From positions 219,739-283,738 of the forward strand of contig VSDK01001598.1 in NCBI GenBank assembly GCA_009767595.1: a DNA stretch of 64,000 nt. The letters are read 5' to 3'. This document shows positions 63,894-64,000 of this stretch, in pieces (the first letter of the stretch is position 1; every line of letters starts with the position of its first letter). The notes under the pieces were generated by a model. The model did not search any database, was not told the DNA's origin, and saw only the letters and a program-made list of their open reading frames with translations. The position numbers and the translations under genes were made by a program. Source of the DNA: Symbiodinium kawagutii. Taxonomy: Eukaryota; Sar; Dinophyceae; Suessiales; Symbiodiniaceae.

Positions 63894-64000
63894 CCAAGTA
63901 GCCTTAATATCTGTGGCTTTTGGCACATCTTGGATTATTTTCGACAGCATCTTCATTTTCCCACAACTGGGCTGTACACCAACAGAAATCATGTGGTATG

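Overview
The window looks like nuclear DNA of a dinoflagellate, probably of the Symbiodiniaceae/Suessiales type. Four things support this. (1) Short GC-richer exons are scattered at about 1-2 kb spacing through AT-richer DNA, and many introns start with GC instead of GT. (2) An intronless gene encodes a ubiquitin-like N-terminus followed by 22-residue FNIP/LRR-like repeats, a family I associate with dinoflagellates. (3) There are many tiny terminal-inverted-repeat elements (MITE- or introner-like). (4) There is abundant degenerate ATCAACC-type and microsatellite DNA. No bacterial operons, rRNA, tRNA or CRISPR arrays are visible. Exons were found by reading protein motifs and checking splice phase by eye, so most are too short to stand out as ORFs.

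Layout. 1.1-19.7 kb: one plus-strand gene for a type I DnaJ (Hsp40) co-chaperone. Eleven exons can be placed: J-domain HPD exon, J-domain helix IV plus G/F region, pre-zinc linker, substrate-binding domain I, two zinc-finger exons carrying all four CxxC motifs, and the C-terminal domains to a stop at 19680-19682. The first part of the J domain must lie upstream of the window or has been missed. 19.7-34.2 kb: repeat- and MITE-rich DNA with isolated exon-like islands I cannot assign. 34.2-36.7 kb: two or three exons of an unknown protein, then an AT-rich block and another possible terminal exon. 37.6-41.5 kb: a candidate multi-exon helical/coiled-coil protein. 43.8-45.8 kb: the single-exon FNIP-repeat gene (661 residues). 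45.8-53.6 kb: mostly repeats with a few coding-like islands. 53.7-60.1 kb: a candidate gene with three phase-compatible exons ending at a stop at 60056-60058. 62.1-64 kb: a good unassigned exon, a palindromic element, and a short ORF with a weak P-type-ATPase-like motif.

Four families of short inverted-repeat elements recur: A, ends GGTTTCTCAAAATAGGGG; B, ends GGCTATGGGTCAA / TTGACCCACAGCC; C, ends GTGAACTAACCTGGCAATGG; D, ends AAGGTGGGCCCCCTAGTTAT. They sit in introns or between genes, are sometimes nested, and often end within tens of bases of exons. The firmest statements are the DnaJ gene, the FNIP gene and the element families; the other exons are hypotheses graded by confidence.
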